DNA of 64,000 nt. Origin: Polyangium sp. 6x1 (GTDB lineage Bacteria; Myxococcota_A; Polyangia; Polyangiales; Polyangiaceae). Every line of letters begins with the position of its first letter. The stretch's first letter is position 1. The DNA is taken from NCBI RefSeq assembly GCF_029946515.1, contig NZ_JARZHH010000021.1, positions 1 to 64,000 on the forward strand. Reading direction: 5' to 3'. Positions 16,323 to 25,946 of the stretch are shown piece after piece. A program made the position numbers and the translations under genes. The notes under the pieces were generated by a model. It was not told the origin of the DNA and ran no database searches. It saw nothing but the letters and a program-made list of their open reading frames with translations.

Positions 16323-17305
16323 CAGCCGAGCCAGCGCGCCGCGTCCACGGCGTGGTACGTCAGGATGAAGTCGGCCCCCGCGCGCCGGATCGACGTCAGA
16401 AGCTCCAGCACCGCGCGCTTCTCGTCGATCATCCCCGCGGCCGACGCGGCTTTGATCATCGCGTATTCGCCGCTCACGTTGTACGCGCCGAGCGGCAAGG
16501 GAGAGGCCGCGCGCACCTTCGCGATCACGTCGAGGTAGGGCAGGGCGGGCTTCACCATCAGGAGATCCGCGCCTTCCTCCTCGTCGAGCCGCGCCTCGCG
16601 CAGCGCCTCGCGCGTGTTCGCCGGATCCATCTGGTAGCCCGCGCGATCGCCGAACTTCGGCGCGCAGTCCGCGGCCTCGCGGAACGGGCCGTAGAAGCTC
16701 GACGCGTACTTCACCGCGTACGACAGGATCGCCGTGCCCTCGTGCCCCGCGCCGTCGAGCGCGCGACGGATCGCGCCGACCCGCCCGTCCATCATGTCGC
16801 TCGGCGCCACGATGTCCGCGCCCGCGGCCGCGTGCACGACCGCCGTCTTCGCCAGGACCTCGAGCGTCGCGTCGTTGTCGACCTCGAGATCACCCCGCGG
16901 ACCGGGCTTCAGGATCCCGCAATGCCCGTGCTCGGTGTACTCGTCGACGCAGACGTCCGTGATCACCAGAAGCTCCGGCGCCGCGTCTTTCATGGCCGCG
17001 ACCGCGCGCGGCACCGGGCCGTTCGGATCGTACGCGCTCGAACCGCTCGCGTCCTTCGTCCGGGGCAGGCCGAACAGGATGATCCCGCCGAGCCCGAGCG
17101 AGCGCGCCTGCCGCGCCTGTTCGGCGGCCGCGGCGACCGGGAGCTGCGAGACGCCGGGCATCGTCGAGACGGGCCGGGCCTCGGCGAGCGCCTCGTTGAA
17201 GAAGAGCGGCAGGACGAAGTCCGAGGGGGCGAGCGAGGTTTCGCGGACCAGGCTCCGGATGGCCGACGAGCGGCGGAGCCTGCGGGGTCGTTCGGTGGGG
17301 AACAC
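16322..17305 (-). CDS. hemB: Delta-aminolevulinic acid dehydratase (porphobilinogen synthase)
   Basis: 327 residues from a GTG start. The two active-site lysines are K199 (SYAVKYASSFYGPFR) and K252 (LMVKPALPYLD), the latter forming the Schiff base. The metal loop reads DVCVDEYTEHGHCG with C119, D121 and C129: two Cys plus an Asp in place of the three-Cys zinc site of E. coli HemB, a variant also common in actinobacteria. The C-terminal YNVSGEYAMIKAA allosteric segment is present. HemB joins two 5-aminolevulinate molecules to porphobilinogen for heme. Divergently transcribed from htpG across 79 bases. Confidence 0.95.
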   Translation of the reverse strand: MFPTERPRRLRRSSAIRSLVRETSLAPSDFVLPLFFNEALAEARPVSTMPGVSQLPVAAAAEQARQARSLGLGGIILFGLPRTKDASGSSAYDPNGPVPRAVAAMKDAAPELLVITDVCVDEYTEHGHCGILKPGPRGDLEVDNDATLEVLAKTAVVHAAAGADIVAPSDMMDGRVGAIRRALDGAGHEGTAILSYAVKYASSFYGPFREAADCAPKFGDRAGYQMDPANTREALREARLDEEEGADLLMVKPALPYLDVIAKVRAASPLPLGAYNVSGEYAMIKAASAAGMIDEKRAVLELLTSIRRAGADFILTYHAVDAARWLG

Positions 17306-17384
17306 GCGGCCACTCTAGCAGCCGAGGATTTCATGCGGGGAGGGGGATTGCATTTCCAAAAACCGGATCCATTTCGTCGTCGCC

Positions 17385-19307
17385 ATGAGCCAAGAAGCCC
17401 CCCCGACGCCCGAAGCTGCCCCCGCCGCGTCTCCTGCCGCCGTGGAGATGCCGTTCCAGGCGGAGGTGCAGCAGGTCCTCTCCCTCGTCATCAACTCGCT
17501 CTACGCGAACCAGGAGGTCTTCCTGCGCGAGCTCGTCTCGAACGCCTCCGACGCGCTCGACAAGGCCCGCTTCCTCGCCCTCACGCGCAAGGACGTCACC
17601 GAGCAGGAGGGCGAGCCCGCGATCTCGATCAAGCTCGACGACGAGGCCCGCACCATCGTCATCGAGGACAACGGCATCGGCATGACGCGTGACGAGGTCG
17701 TCCAGAACCTCGGCACCATCGCGAAGAGCGGCTCGCTCGAGTTCTTGAAGGCGCACGCCGAGGCCCTCCGCGCGAGCCAGGACAAGGACGGCGCGGTCAA
17801 GCTCATCGGTCAGTTCGGCGTGGGCTTTTACGCGGCGTTCATGGTCGCCGCGCGGGTCGACGTGGAGACGCGCTCCATGCTGCCGGGCGCCGAGCCTGTC
17901 CTCTGGCGCTCGGGGGGAGCCGGCACGTTCACGGTCGCGACGGGCGAGCGCGAGCACCCCGGGACGAAGATCACGCTGCACCTCAAGGAGGACGCGCGCG
18001 AGTACACGAAGGCCTGGCGGATCAAGGAGATCATCCGGAAGTACTCGGACTTCGTGCACTTCTCGATCTCGGTGAACGGCGAGGTCGCGAACCGCAAGGC
18101 GGCGCTCTGGTCGCTGCCGAAGTCGCAGGTGACCGAGGAGCAACACGCCGAGTTTTTCCGGCACGTCACGGGCGGCTACGAGGGCGAGAAGCCGCTCTGG
18201 CACCTGCACGTCTCCATCGACGCGCCCGTCCAGTTCCAGGCCTTGCTCTACGTGCCCGAGAAGGCGCCGCCGGACCTCTTCCAGCGCGATCGCCGCGCCA
18301 TCCGCCTCTACGCCAAGCGCGTGCTCATCGTCGAGGACTGCGACAAGGTCGCGCCGATCTACCTGCGCTTCCTGCGCGGCGTGGTCGACTCCGAGGATCT
18401 CTCGCTCAACGTCTCGCGCGAGATGCTCCAGGAGGACAAGGCCCTGAAGCAGATCGAGACGCAGATCACGAAGCAGGTCTTGAAGGGCCTGAAGGACCTC
18501 TCCGAGAACGAGCCCGAGCAGTACAAGAAGCTCTGGAACGAGTTCGGCAAGGTCCTCAAGGAGGGCGTGTCGGTCGACTGGAAGAACAAGGACGCGATCG
18601 CGGACCTCTGCCGGTTCGGCTCGATGAACACGCCGGAGGCCGAGCTCATCTCGCTGAAGCAGTACGTCGCGGCGATGCCGGAGTCACAGAAGGAGATCTA
18701 CTACCTGACGGGCACGAGCCGCCGCGCGCTGGAGAAGAGCCCGCACATCGAGGCCTTCAAGAAGCAAGGCTACGACGTCCTCTTCATGACGGAGCCCGTC
18801 GACGAGTGGGTCGTGCAAGGTTTGACCGAGTACGACAAGCGCCGCCTGCGCAGCATCGCGCACGGCGACATCGATCTCGGCGACAAGGACGAGAAGGCCG
18901 ACGAGAAGGCCGGCGAGCAGATCAAGAGCGCGGTCTCGGCCGTGAAGGCGACGCTCGGTGATCGCGTGAAGGACGTGCGCGCCTCGCGCCGCCTCACCGA
19001 CAGCGCGAGCTGCCTCGTCGCCGCCGAGGGCGATCTCGGCGTCAACATGGAGCGGATCATGCGCATGATGGGCGAGGACGCGCCCCAGGCGAAGCGGATC
19101 CTCGAGCTCAACCCCGAAAGTCCGATCGTGAAGAACCTGAGCGCGCTCGCCGAGAAGGACCCGAGCGCGGAGCCCCTCAAGCTCTGGTCCGAGCTGCTCT
19201 ACGAGCAGGCGCTGCTCGCCGAGGGCGTCGTGACCGACCCGGCCAAGCTCGTGCAGCACATCCAGGACTTGCTCGTGCAAGCTTCCAACGCGGCCGTGGC
19301 GCGCTAG
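17385..19307 (+). CDS. htpG: Chaperone HtpG (bacterial Hsp90)
   Basis: 640 residues, normal for HtpG. After a Pro/Ala-rich start of about 20 residues, the GHKL ATPase domain shows NSLYANQEVFLRELVSNASD, IEDNGIGM and GQFGVGFYAAFM. The middle domain includes DLFQRDRRAIRLYAKRV and SLNVSREMLQ; the C-terminal dimerisation domain includes a Lys/Glu/Asp-rich stretch (DKDEKADEKAGEQIK). It is an ATP-driven chaperone dimer in the cytosol. I found no CIRCE element or clear heat-shock promoter in the 79-base upstream gap. Confidence 0.97.
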   Translation: MSQEAPPTPEAAPAASPAAVEMPFQAEVQQVLSLVINSLYANQEVFLRELVSNASDALDKARFLALTRKDVTEQEGEPAISIKLDDEARTIVIEDNGIGMTRDEVVQNLGTIAKSGSLEFLKAHAEALRASQDKDGAVKLIGQFGVGFYAAFMVAARVDVETRSMLPGAEPVLWRSGGAGTFTVATGEREHPGTKITLHLKEDAREYTKAWRIKEIIRKYSDFVHFSISVNGEVANRKAALWSLPKSQVTEEQHAEFFRHVTGGYEGEKPLWHLHVSIDAPVQFQALLYVPEKAPPDLFQRDRRAIRLYAKRVLIVEDCDKVAPIYLRFLRGVVDSEDLSLNVSREMLQEDKALKQIETQITKQVLKGLKDLSENEPEQYKKLWNEFGKVLKEGVSVDWKNKDAIADLCRFGSMNTPEAELISLKQYVAAMPESQKEIYYLTGTSRRALEKSPHIEAFKKQGYDVLFMTEPVDEWVVQGLTEYDKRRLRSIAHGDIDLGDKDEKADEKAGEQIKSAVSAVKATLGDRVKDVRASRRLTDSASCLVAAEGDLGVNMERIMRMMGEDAPQAKRILELNPESPIVKNLSALAEKDPSAEPLKLWSELLYEQALLAEGVVTDPAKLVQHIQDLLVQASNAAVAR

Positions 19308-19337
19308 TTCCCGCCTTTGGTGTAGAGTCCCGCCATC

Positions 19338-20075
19338 ATGGCGGTTCGGCTGCACATCAACATCGATCACGTCGCCACCGTGCGAAACGCGCGGGGCACG
19401 CGTTACCCCGATCCGGTCTTCGCCGCCGGCCTCTGCGAAGCGGCCGGCGCCGACGGCATCACCGCGCATCTGCGCGAGGATCGGCGCCACATCACCGACG
19501 ACGACGTCACGCGCCTGCGCGCTTCGGTCCAGACGCTCCTCAACCTGGAGATGGCCGTCACCGAGGAGATGATCGGCATCGCGTCGAGGGTTCGTCCCGA
19601 CGTGATCACGCTCGTCCCCGAGCGACGCGAGGAGCGCACGACCGAAGGCGGGCTCGACGTGATCGGGCAACGCGCGGGCGTCGAGGCGGCCGTGAAGATG
19701 GCCAAGGAGCGCGGGATCAAGGTGAGCCTGTTCATCGGCGCGGACGAGGCCATGGTCGAGGCCTCCGCGGCGCTCGGCGTCGCGCAGATCGAGCTGCACA
19801 CGGGCGAGTACTGCCACGCCTCGGGCGAGCAAGCCGAGCACGAGCTCGATCGGCTGAAGCGCGCCGCCGCCCGCGGATCGGCGCTCGGCCTCGAGATCGC
19901 CGCGGGCCACGGGCTCACCCGGCACAACGTCGGGCCCGTCGTGGCCATCCCCGACATCGTCGAGGTCAACATCGGCCACTCGGTCATCGCCGACGCCGTC
20001 TTCTTCGGGCTCGATCGCGCCGTGCGAGACCTTCGAAGGGCCATCGATCGCGGCGCCCGAGGCCGTTCGCGATGA
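19338..20075 (+). CDS. pdxJ: Pyridoxine 5'-phosphate synthase
   Basis: 245 residues. The family signature is clear from the start: LHINIDHVATVRNARG, then DPVFAAGLCEAAGADGITAHLREDRRHI with the catalytic His/Glu loop, and HTGEYC further on. PdxJ is a TIM barrel that condenses 1-deoxy-xylulose-5-phosphate with 3-amino-2-oxopropyl phosphate to pyridoxine 5'-phosphate, the last ring-forming step of DXP-dependent vitamin B6 synthesis. The following gene starts inside its stop codon (ATGA), and E. coli-like bacteria also place small housekeeping genes after pdxJ. Confidence 0.97.
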   Translation: MAVRLHINIDHVATVRNARGTRYPDPVFAAGLCEAAGADGITAHLREDRRHITDDDVTRLRASVQTLLNLEMAVTEEMIGIASRVRPDVITLVPERREERTTEGGLDVIGQRAGVEAAVKMAKERGIKVSLFIGADEAMVEASAALGVAQIELHTGEYCHASGEQAEHELDRLKRAAARGSALGLEIAAGHGLTRHNVGPVVAIPDIVEVNIGHSVIADAVFFGLDRAVRDLRRAIDRGARGRSR

Positions 20076-21733
20076 TCCCCGTCCTCACGCGCGCCCAGAT
20101 GCGCGCGTTCGACAAGTACGCGATCGAGACCTGCCACGTGCCCGGCGTCGTCCTCATGGAGAACGCCGGCCGCGGCGCCGCGGACGTCCTCTCCGCGATG
20201 ATCGAGGCGCGCCGCCGCCCGGACACGAAGAGCCGCGAGGCCGACGCGATCTCCGCGCGCGCCCGCTCCTTCCCGGTTCGCCACGTGCAGAGCCCCGGCC
20301 AGCCCGCGACGTACCCGCTCGAAGCGCGCGTCGTCGTCGTCTGCGGCACGGGCAACAACGGCGGCGATGGGTTCGTCGTGGCGCGGCACCTCTACGCCCG
20401 CGGCGCCGAGGTCGAAGTCTACCTCGCCGGCAAGAGCGAGAAGGTCACGGGCGACGCGCGCATCAACCACGACGCCTACATCGACCTCGGCGGACGCTTC
20501 TTCGAGTTGCCCGAGGGAGCGAGCCTCGGCCCGCTCCACACCGCCCTCACGCGCGCCGACTTCGTCATCGACGCCCTGTTCGGCACCGGCCTCGACAGGC
20601 CCATCACCGGCCACCTCGCCGACGTGATCGCCGTCCTCAACGACGCGGCCGCCCGCTGCGTCGCGCTCGACATCCCCTCGGGCCTCGACGCCGACAGCGG
20701 CGCGCCGCTCGGCATCGCGGTGCGCGCCGACGACACCGTGACCTTCGGCCACCTCAAGATCGGCATGCTCACGCCCGAGGGCGCGCGCCTCGCGGGCAAC
20801 GTGCACGTCGTCGACCTCGGCGTCCCCGACCCGCCGATCCTCGCCCACGTCGGGTACGTCGCGGAGGTCATCCGCCGCGAGACCGTCGGCTCGTACTTCG
20901 CGCCCCGCGAGGCGAGCGTCCACAAACACAAGGCCGGCGACGTCCTCGTCGTCGCGGGCTCGCCCGGCAAGCTCGGCGCCTCGCTCCTCACGGCGCGGGC
21001 CGCCATGCGCGCGGGCGCTGGCCTCGTCACGATCGGCACCTGGCCCGAGGCCGCGACGTCACTCGAGTCGCGCGTCGTCGAGGTCATGACCACGCGGATC
21101 GACCCGAGCCGCATCGGCCCCTCGCTCGACGCCGCGCTCGCGGGCCGCCGCACCGTCGCCATCGGCCCTGGCTTCGGCCTCGGCGCGGAGGCGCGCGCCG
21201 CTGTCGATCACGTCGTGCTCGGCTGGGACGGCTTCAAGGTCGTCGACGCCGACGCCATCACCCACTTCGCCGGCCGCCCCGAGTCGCTCGCGCAGGCCAA
21301 AGGCCGCCTCGTCCTCACGCCGCACCCGGGCGAGCTCGGCCGCCTCCTCGGCCGCAGCGCCACCGCGATCGAGCAGGACCGCTTCGGCGCCGTCCGCGAG
21401 GCCGTCTCGCGCACGAACGCCACGGTCATCTTGAAGGGCGCCCGCACGATCATCGCCACGCCCGAGGGCCGCCTCTTCATCTGCATGGCGGGCAACCCCG
21501 CGCTCGCGACGGCGGGCTCCGGCGACGTCCTCACCGGCCTCATCGCGGCGTTCGCGTGCAGCATGTCGGCCGACGAAGCCGCCTGCGCGGGGGTCCTCGT
21601 CCACGCCCTCGCGGGGGACCTCTGGCGCGCCCGCACGGGATGCGACCGTGGCCTCTTCGCCGGCGAGATCCCCGACCTCGTCCCCGAGATCCTCGCGGCC
21701 CTCGCCCGCGGCGCCGATCCCCTCGCGACCTGA
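20072..21733 (+). CDS. nnr: Bifunctional NAD(P)HX epimerase / ADP-dependent dehydratase
   Basis: 553 residues, ATGA overlap with pdxJ. The N-terminal half is the epimerase (NnrE/YjeF_N): MRAFDKYAIET, VVVCGTGNNGGDGFVVARHL, DALFGTGLDRP. The C-terminal half is the dehydratase (NnrD, ribokinase-like): VVAGSPGKLGASLLTARAAMRAGAGLV, LTPHPGELGRLL, GNPALATAGSGDVLTG. It repairs hydrated NADH and NADPH. An insertion of about 45 residues rich in Arg/Ala (about 48-90), absent from E. coli Nnr, sits before the CGTGNNGGDG loop. A GC hairpin follows the gene. Confidence 0.95.
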   Translation: MIPVLTRAQMRAFDKYAIETCHVPGVVLMENAGRGAADVLSAMIEARRRPDTKSREADAISARARSFPVRHVQSPGQPATYPLEARVVVVCGTGNNGGDGFVVARHLYARGAEVEVYLAGKSEKVTGDARINHDAYIDLGGRFFELPEGASLGPLHTALTRADFVIDALFGTGLDRPITGHLADVIAVLNDAAARCVALDIPSGLDADSGAPLGIAVRADDTVTFGHLKIGMLTPEGARLAGNVHVVDLGVPDPPILAHVGYVAEVIRRETVGSYFAPREASVHKHKAGDVLVVAGSPGKLGASLLTARAAMRAGAGLVTIGTWPEAATSLESRVVEVMTTRIDPSRIGPSLDAALAGRRTVAIGPGFGLGAEARAAVDHVVLGWDGFKVVDADAITHFAGRPESLAQAKGRLVLTPHPGELGRLLGRSATAIEQDRFGAVREAVSRTNATVILKGARTIIATPEGRLFICMAGNPALATAGSGDVLTGLIAAFACSMSADEAACAGVLVHALAGDLWRARTGCDRGLFAGEIPDLVPEILAALARGADPLAT

Positions 21734-21794
21734 AGGGCGGCCGTACGCCCGAACGATCCCCCGCCTTCCCACGCCAGGTTGGCGCCTGGACACG

Positions 21795-21821
21795 CCCCGG
21801 TGTCGATTTGACACGTCGGGG
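21795..21821 (+). terminator. hairpin after the pdxJ-nnr operon
   Basis: CCCCG-GTGTC (21795-21804), loop GATTT, GACAC-GT-CGGGG (21810-21821): a 10-bp stem with a two-base bulge, about 60 bases after the nnr stop. There is no T run after it, so it may need Rho. Confidence 0.4.
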
Positions 21822-21977
21822 AGACACGCGGCCTGTGGCTCCTCAATGATTTCGAGCATTTAGGGCTTGCCACACGTGGGCATCTGCCTTGCGAAAGGAC
21901 CCGAGCACAGGGGTTTGGGGCGCAGGACGCCGAAGGCGCTCCGGAGCCCCAAGTGCCCAACAGGAGGTCACGTCGCC

Positions 21978-22562
21978 ATGCTCGCTCAGGTCCTCGCCAC
22001 CACGCCCGCCCCCTCGAAGTCTCTTCAGGCCAACTCGATCGAGGAGCTCCGCCGAGGCGTCGCCGCGCTGGCCCCCGAGCTCTTCGGCCGCGCCCTTCGC
22101 ATGTCGCGCTCGAGCGCCCTCGCCGAGGACCTCGTCCAGGACACCGTCGAGCGCGCCCTCCGCTTCGAGAACCAGTACCGCCCCGGCACGAACCTGAAGG
22201 CGTGGGTCCACCAGATCCTCTTCAGCGTCTTCATCACGAAGTGCCGCCGCAACCGCCGCGAGCGCCGCGCCCTCGACGTCCTCTATTCCGACCCGAACGC
22301 GTGGACGGCCGCGCCCGCGGTCTCCGAAATGACGGCCCTCTCGCCGCCCACCCTCCGCGCGCTCGAGGCCATCCAGGAGGTGTATCGCGAGGCGCTCATC
22401 CTCGTGGACCTCCAGGAGATGTCCTACAAGGACGCCGCCGAGAAGCTCGGTGTGCCCGTGGGCACCGTCATGAGCCGCCTCCATCGCGGCAGGCGCCTGC
22501 TCGCCAAGGCCCTCGAAGCCGATCGGGACGCGTCGCTTGTGCAGTGCAACATGTTGGAGTAG
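21978..22562 (+). CDS. ECF-type RNA polymerase sigma factor
   Basis: 194 residues from ATG 21978, with CAGGAGGTCA upstream; an open extension to 21867 has no ribosome site. Region 2 is seen in LFGRALRMSRSSALAEDLVQDTVERAL and YRPGTNLKAWVHQILF; region 4 is YREALILVDLQEMSYKDAAEKLGVPVGTVMSRLHRGRRLL with its helix-turn-helix. No anti-sigma factor gene is adjacent: the next gene is a thiolase 48 bases later. Two Cys-free tails make a ZAS-type partner undetectable here. The regulon cannot be guessed; the promoter of the thiolase is an obvious first candidate. Confidence 0.9.
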   Translation: MLAQVLATTPAPSKSLQANSIEELRRGVAALAPELFGRALRMSRSSALAEDLVQDTVERALRFENQYRPGTNLKAWVHQILFSVFITKCRRNRRERRALDVLYSDPNAWTAAPAVSEMTALSPPTLRALEAIQEVYREALILVDLQEMSYKDAAEKLGVPVGTVMSRLHRGRRLLAKALEADRDASLVQCNMLE

Positions 22563-22610
22563 TTCGCTTCTCCGGGGCGCGCGCTGCGCCCGAGCCTCCC
22601 GGAGGATGCG

Positions 22611-23795
<1,185 letters not shown>

Positions 23796-23799
23796 AGAC

Positions 23800-24657
23800 A
23801 TGGGGCGGCCGTGGCGTGTCACGCTGGGTGTCGAGCGTTTTCCCGCGCTCACGCCCACCTTGCCTCCCGCCACCCACACGAACAGCTACGCGCTCGGCGA
23901 GCGGGAGGTCCTGCTCGTCGAGCCGGCGACGCCGTTCGACGACGAGCGACGTGAGTGGCTCGCGTGGGCGCGCTCCCTTTCGAGCCACGGCCGCCACCCC
24001 ATCGGCATCGTCCTCACCCATCATCACGCCGATCACGTGGGCGGCGCCTGGTTCTTCGCGAACGAGCTCCGCCTGCCGCTGCTCGCGCACCGCGCGACGG
24101 CTGCGCGCCTCGCCGAGGAGGTCCGGGTCGATCGCCACATCGAGGACGGCGAGCGGATCGTCCTCGATGGCCCGCATCCCATGCAGCTCCGTGTGCTCCA
24201 TACGCCGGGCCACGCGCCGGGCCACGTTTGCCTCTTCGATGAGGACACGGGCACGGCGATCGTCGGGGACATGGTCGCGAGCGAGGGCACGATCCTCATC
24301 GAGCCCGTGGACGGCGACATGATCGAGTATCTCGCGCAGCTCGATCGCCTCGCCGGGCTCGGCGCGCTCGTCGCGCTCCCTGCGCACGGCGATCCCATCG
24401 ACGAGCCGACCGCGCTCTTCCGCCGCTACATCGCGCATCGCCTCGGGCGCGAGGCCAAGGTCGTCGCGGCCTTCGCGTCGATGCCTCCTGTGGGCGCGAG
24501 CCTCGACGCGCTCTTGCCCGTCGCCTACGCCGACACGCCGCCGCTGCTCTGGCCCCTCGCGCGGATGAGCCTCGAAGCGCACCTGGTCAAACTCGTGCGC
24601 GAGGGGCGCGTCCTCCGGACCGCGTCAGGCGATTACCACCTCGCCCCCGGCGCCTGA
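23800..24657 (+). CDS. MBL-fold metallo-hydrolase (LACTB2/glyoxalase-II-like)
   Basis: 285 residues. The metal site LTHHHADHVGG gives H74, H76, D78 and H79; the second part is HTPGHAPGHVCLF, and GDMVASEGT supplies the bridging Asp. The C-terminal 80 residues form a winged-helix-like tail (AHLVKLVREGRVLRT), as in LACTB2 proteins. Members hydrolyse thioesters, RNA or lactone-type substrates; the position four bases after a thiolase gene makes an acyl-thioester substrate a reasonable but unproved guess. Confidence 0.85.
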   Translation: MGRPWRVTLGVERFPALTPTLPPATHTNSYALGEREVLLVEPATPFDDERREWLAWARSLSSHGRHPIGIVLTHHHADHVGGAWFFANELRLPLLAHRATAARLAEEVRVDRHIEDGERIVLDGPHPMQLRVLHTPGHAPGHVCLFDEDTGTAIVGDMVASEGTILIEPVDGDMIEYLAQLDRLAGLGALVALPAHGDPIDEPTALFRRYIAHRLGREAKVVAAFASMPPVGASLDALLPVAYADTPPLLWPLARMSLEAHLVKLVREGRVLRTASGDYHLAPGA

Positions 24658-24724
24658 CGCGCTGTCCCACGCCTGACAGGGGTTCCCCGTCGCGGCGCTT
24701 CGGCCTAAGCTCGCCGCGGTTTTC

Positions 24725-25930
24725 ATGCGCCGCGCCCTCGCCTTCACTGCGATCTTGGTTGCCGCGAGTGCCTCGGCGCGCGTGACGGAGGCCCAGGTCC
24801 GGGTCGCGACCGTGGAAAAACCGGCGGTCGCGCTCGATCTTTATGGGTGGGTTTCGCCGCGCTTGACCGTCACGGCGGGCAGCATCGAAACCCCGGACGA
24901 GACCAACGTTCGGTTCAGCGTGCCGCAGGCGCGTTTCGGTGCCGTGGCGACGCTCGGCCGATGGGGCCGGATGCAGACGGAGCTCGACCTCGCGCCCCTC
25001 GGAGGGGCGACCCTGTCGCCGCCGACCGTGCTCGACGCATACGTCGTCCTCACGCCCCACCGGAGCCGCTTTTGGGGCATCGATGTCACGCTCGGCCGGT
25101 TTCGCGTGCCGATCAGCCGGCAGAATTTGATCCAGCCCTTCGGCCTTCAGACACCCGAGCTCGGGAAATACATCCTGGATACGCCCAACCGGCAAATGGG
25201 CGGCATGCTTGGCGTCGATTTTCTGGATCGGGAGATTCGCTTGCTCGCTGGGGTGTTCAATGGTGGATGGGGCGCGGTCCAGCCTCCCCCCTCCGACCCC
25301 CCGAAATCGTTCGTGATCGACAAACCGTGGCTCCTTTACGCAGGCCGGATCGAGCTCCAGCCGCTCGGCCCGGCGCCGTCGTTCGAGGGCGACGTGCGGC
25401 CGGTGTCGCAAAGGCGCAAGCCGGTCCTGTTGATCGGGGCGAGCGTGCTCCGGACGAGCGCGACGTACGAGGTGTTGCAGGGAGGGGGACCGGCGTCGTT
25501 CGGCTCGGGAGACTTCACGACGCACGCGGTCGGCGCCGACGTCGGCTTCTGGTATGCCGGCGCGTCGTTTCATGGCGAATTCTACTACCGGGTCCAGGAT
25601 GGGAGGCTCGCCGTGCCGTCGAGTTCCCCGCCGACCTCCCCGCCGACCTCCCCGCCGACCTCCAAGGTTCGCTCGCTCGCGGCCCATGCGCAGCTCGGTT
25701 ATTTTTTACCGTTCGGGCTCCTCCGCGAGCACCTGGAGATCGCCCTGCAGGGGCAATACGTCGAGAGCGATGGGGGGTATCCGAACATCGTTTTCGCCGG
25801 TGGAGCCAACGTCTTTTTCGATCGCGGGCACCGGCTCAAGACGCAGCTCTTCTACGAAAACACGAGCATTGTCTGGGGCGACCCTATCAGGTCCCACCGC
25901 GTGATGCTCCAGGCAACGGCAGGCTTCTGA
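24725..25930 (+). CDS. Phosphate-selective porin-like outer-membrane protein
   Basis: 401 residues with a signal peptide (MRRALAFTAILVAASASARVTEA). The body is built of amphipathic strands and reads like OprO/OprP-type porins: LDLYGWVSPRLTV near the start, RFRVPISRQNLIQP and LLAGVFNGG in the middle, and an Ala-Gly-Phe C-terminus for barrel insertion. A short PTSPPTSPPTS loop (about residues 301-311) is coded by a 12-bp triplicate repeat. Sixteen bases separate it from a phosphatase lipoprotein gene, which supports a role in phosphate or phosphorylated-compound uptake; this is inference. Confidence 0.75.
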   Translation: MRRALAFTAILVAASASARVTEAQVRVATVEKPAVALDLYGWVSPRLTVTAGSIETPDETNVRFSVPQARFGAVATLGRWGRMQTELDLAPLGGATLSPPTVLDAYVVLTPHRSRFWGIDVTLGRFRVPISRQNLIQPFGLQTPELGKYILDTPNRQMGGMLGVDFLDREIRLLAGVFNGGWGAVQPPPSDPPKSFVIDKPWLLYAGRIELQPLGPAPSFEGDVRPVSQRRKPVLLIGASVLRTSATYEVLQGGGPASFGSGDFTTHAVGADVGFWYAGASFHGEFYYRVQDGRLAVPSSSPPTSPPTSPPTSKVRSLAAHAQLGYFLPFGLLREHLEIALQGQYVESDGGYPNIVFAGGANVFFDRGHRLKTQLFYENTSIVWGDPIRSHRVMLQATAGF

Positions 25931-25946
25931 CGAGGGAGATGGCTTC

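Noticed and set aside
16322-17305. HemB metal-site change as a novelty
   Set aside because: The CxD...C arrangement is widespread, for example in actinobacteria, so it is not new.
17306-17384. CIRCE or heat-shock promoter before htpG
   Set aside because: No TTAGCACTC-type inverted repeat and no sigma-32-like element seen in the 79 bases.
25625-25663. 12-bp triplicate repeat in the porin gene
   Set aside because: Simple Pro-Thr-Ser codon repetition in a loop; not notable beyond the gene entry.
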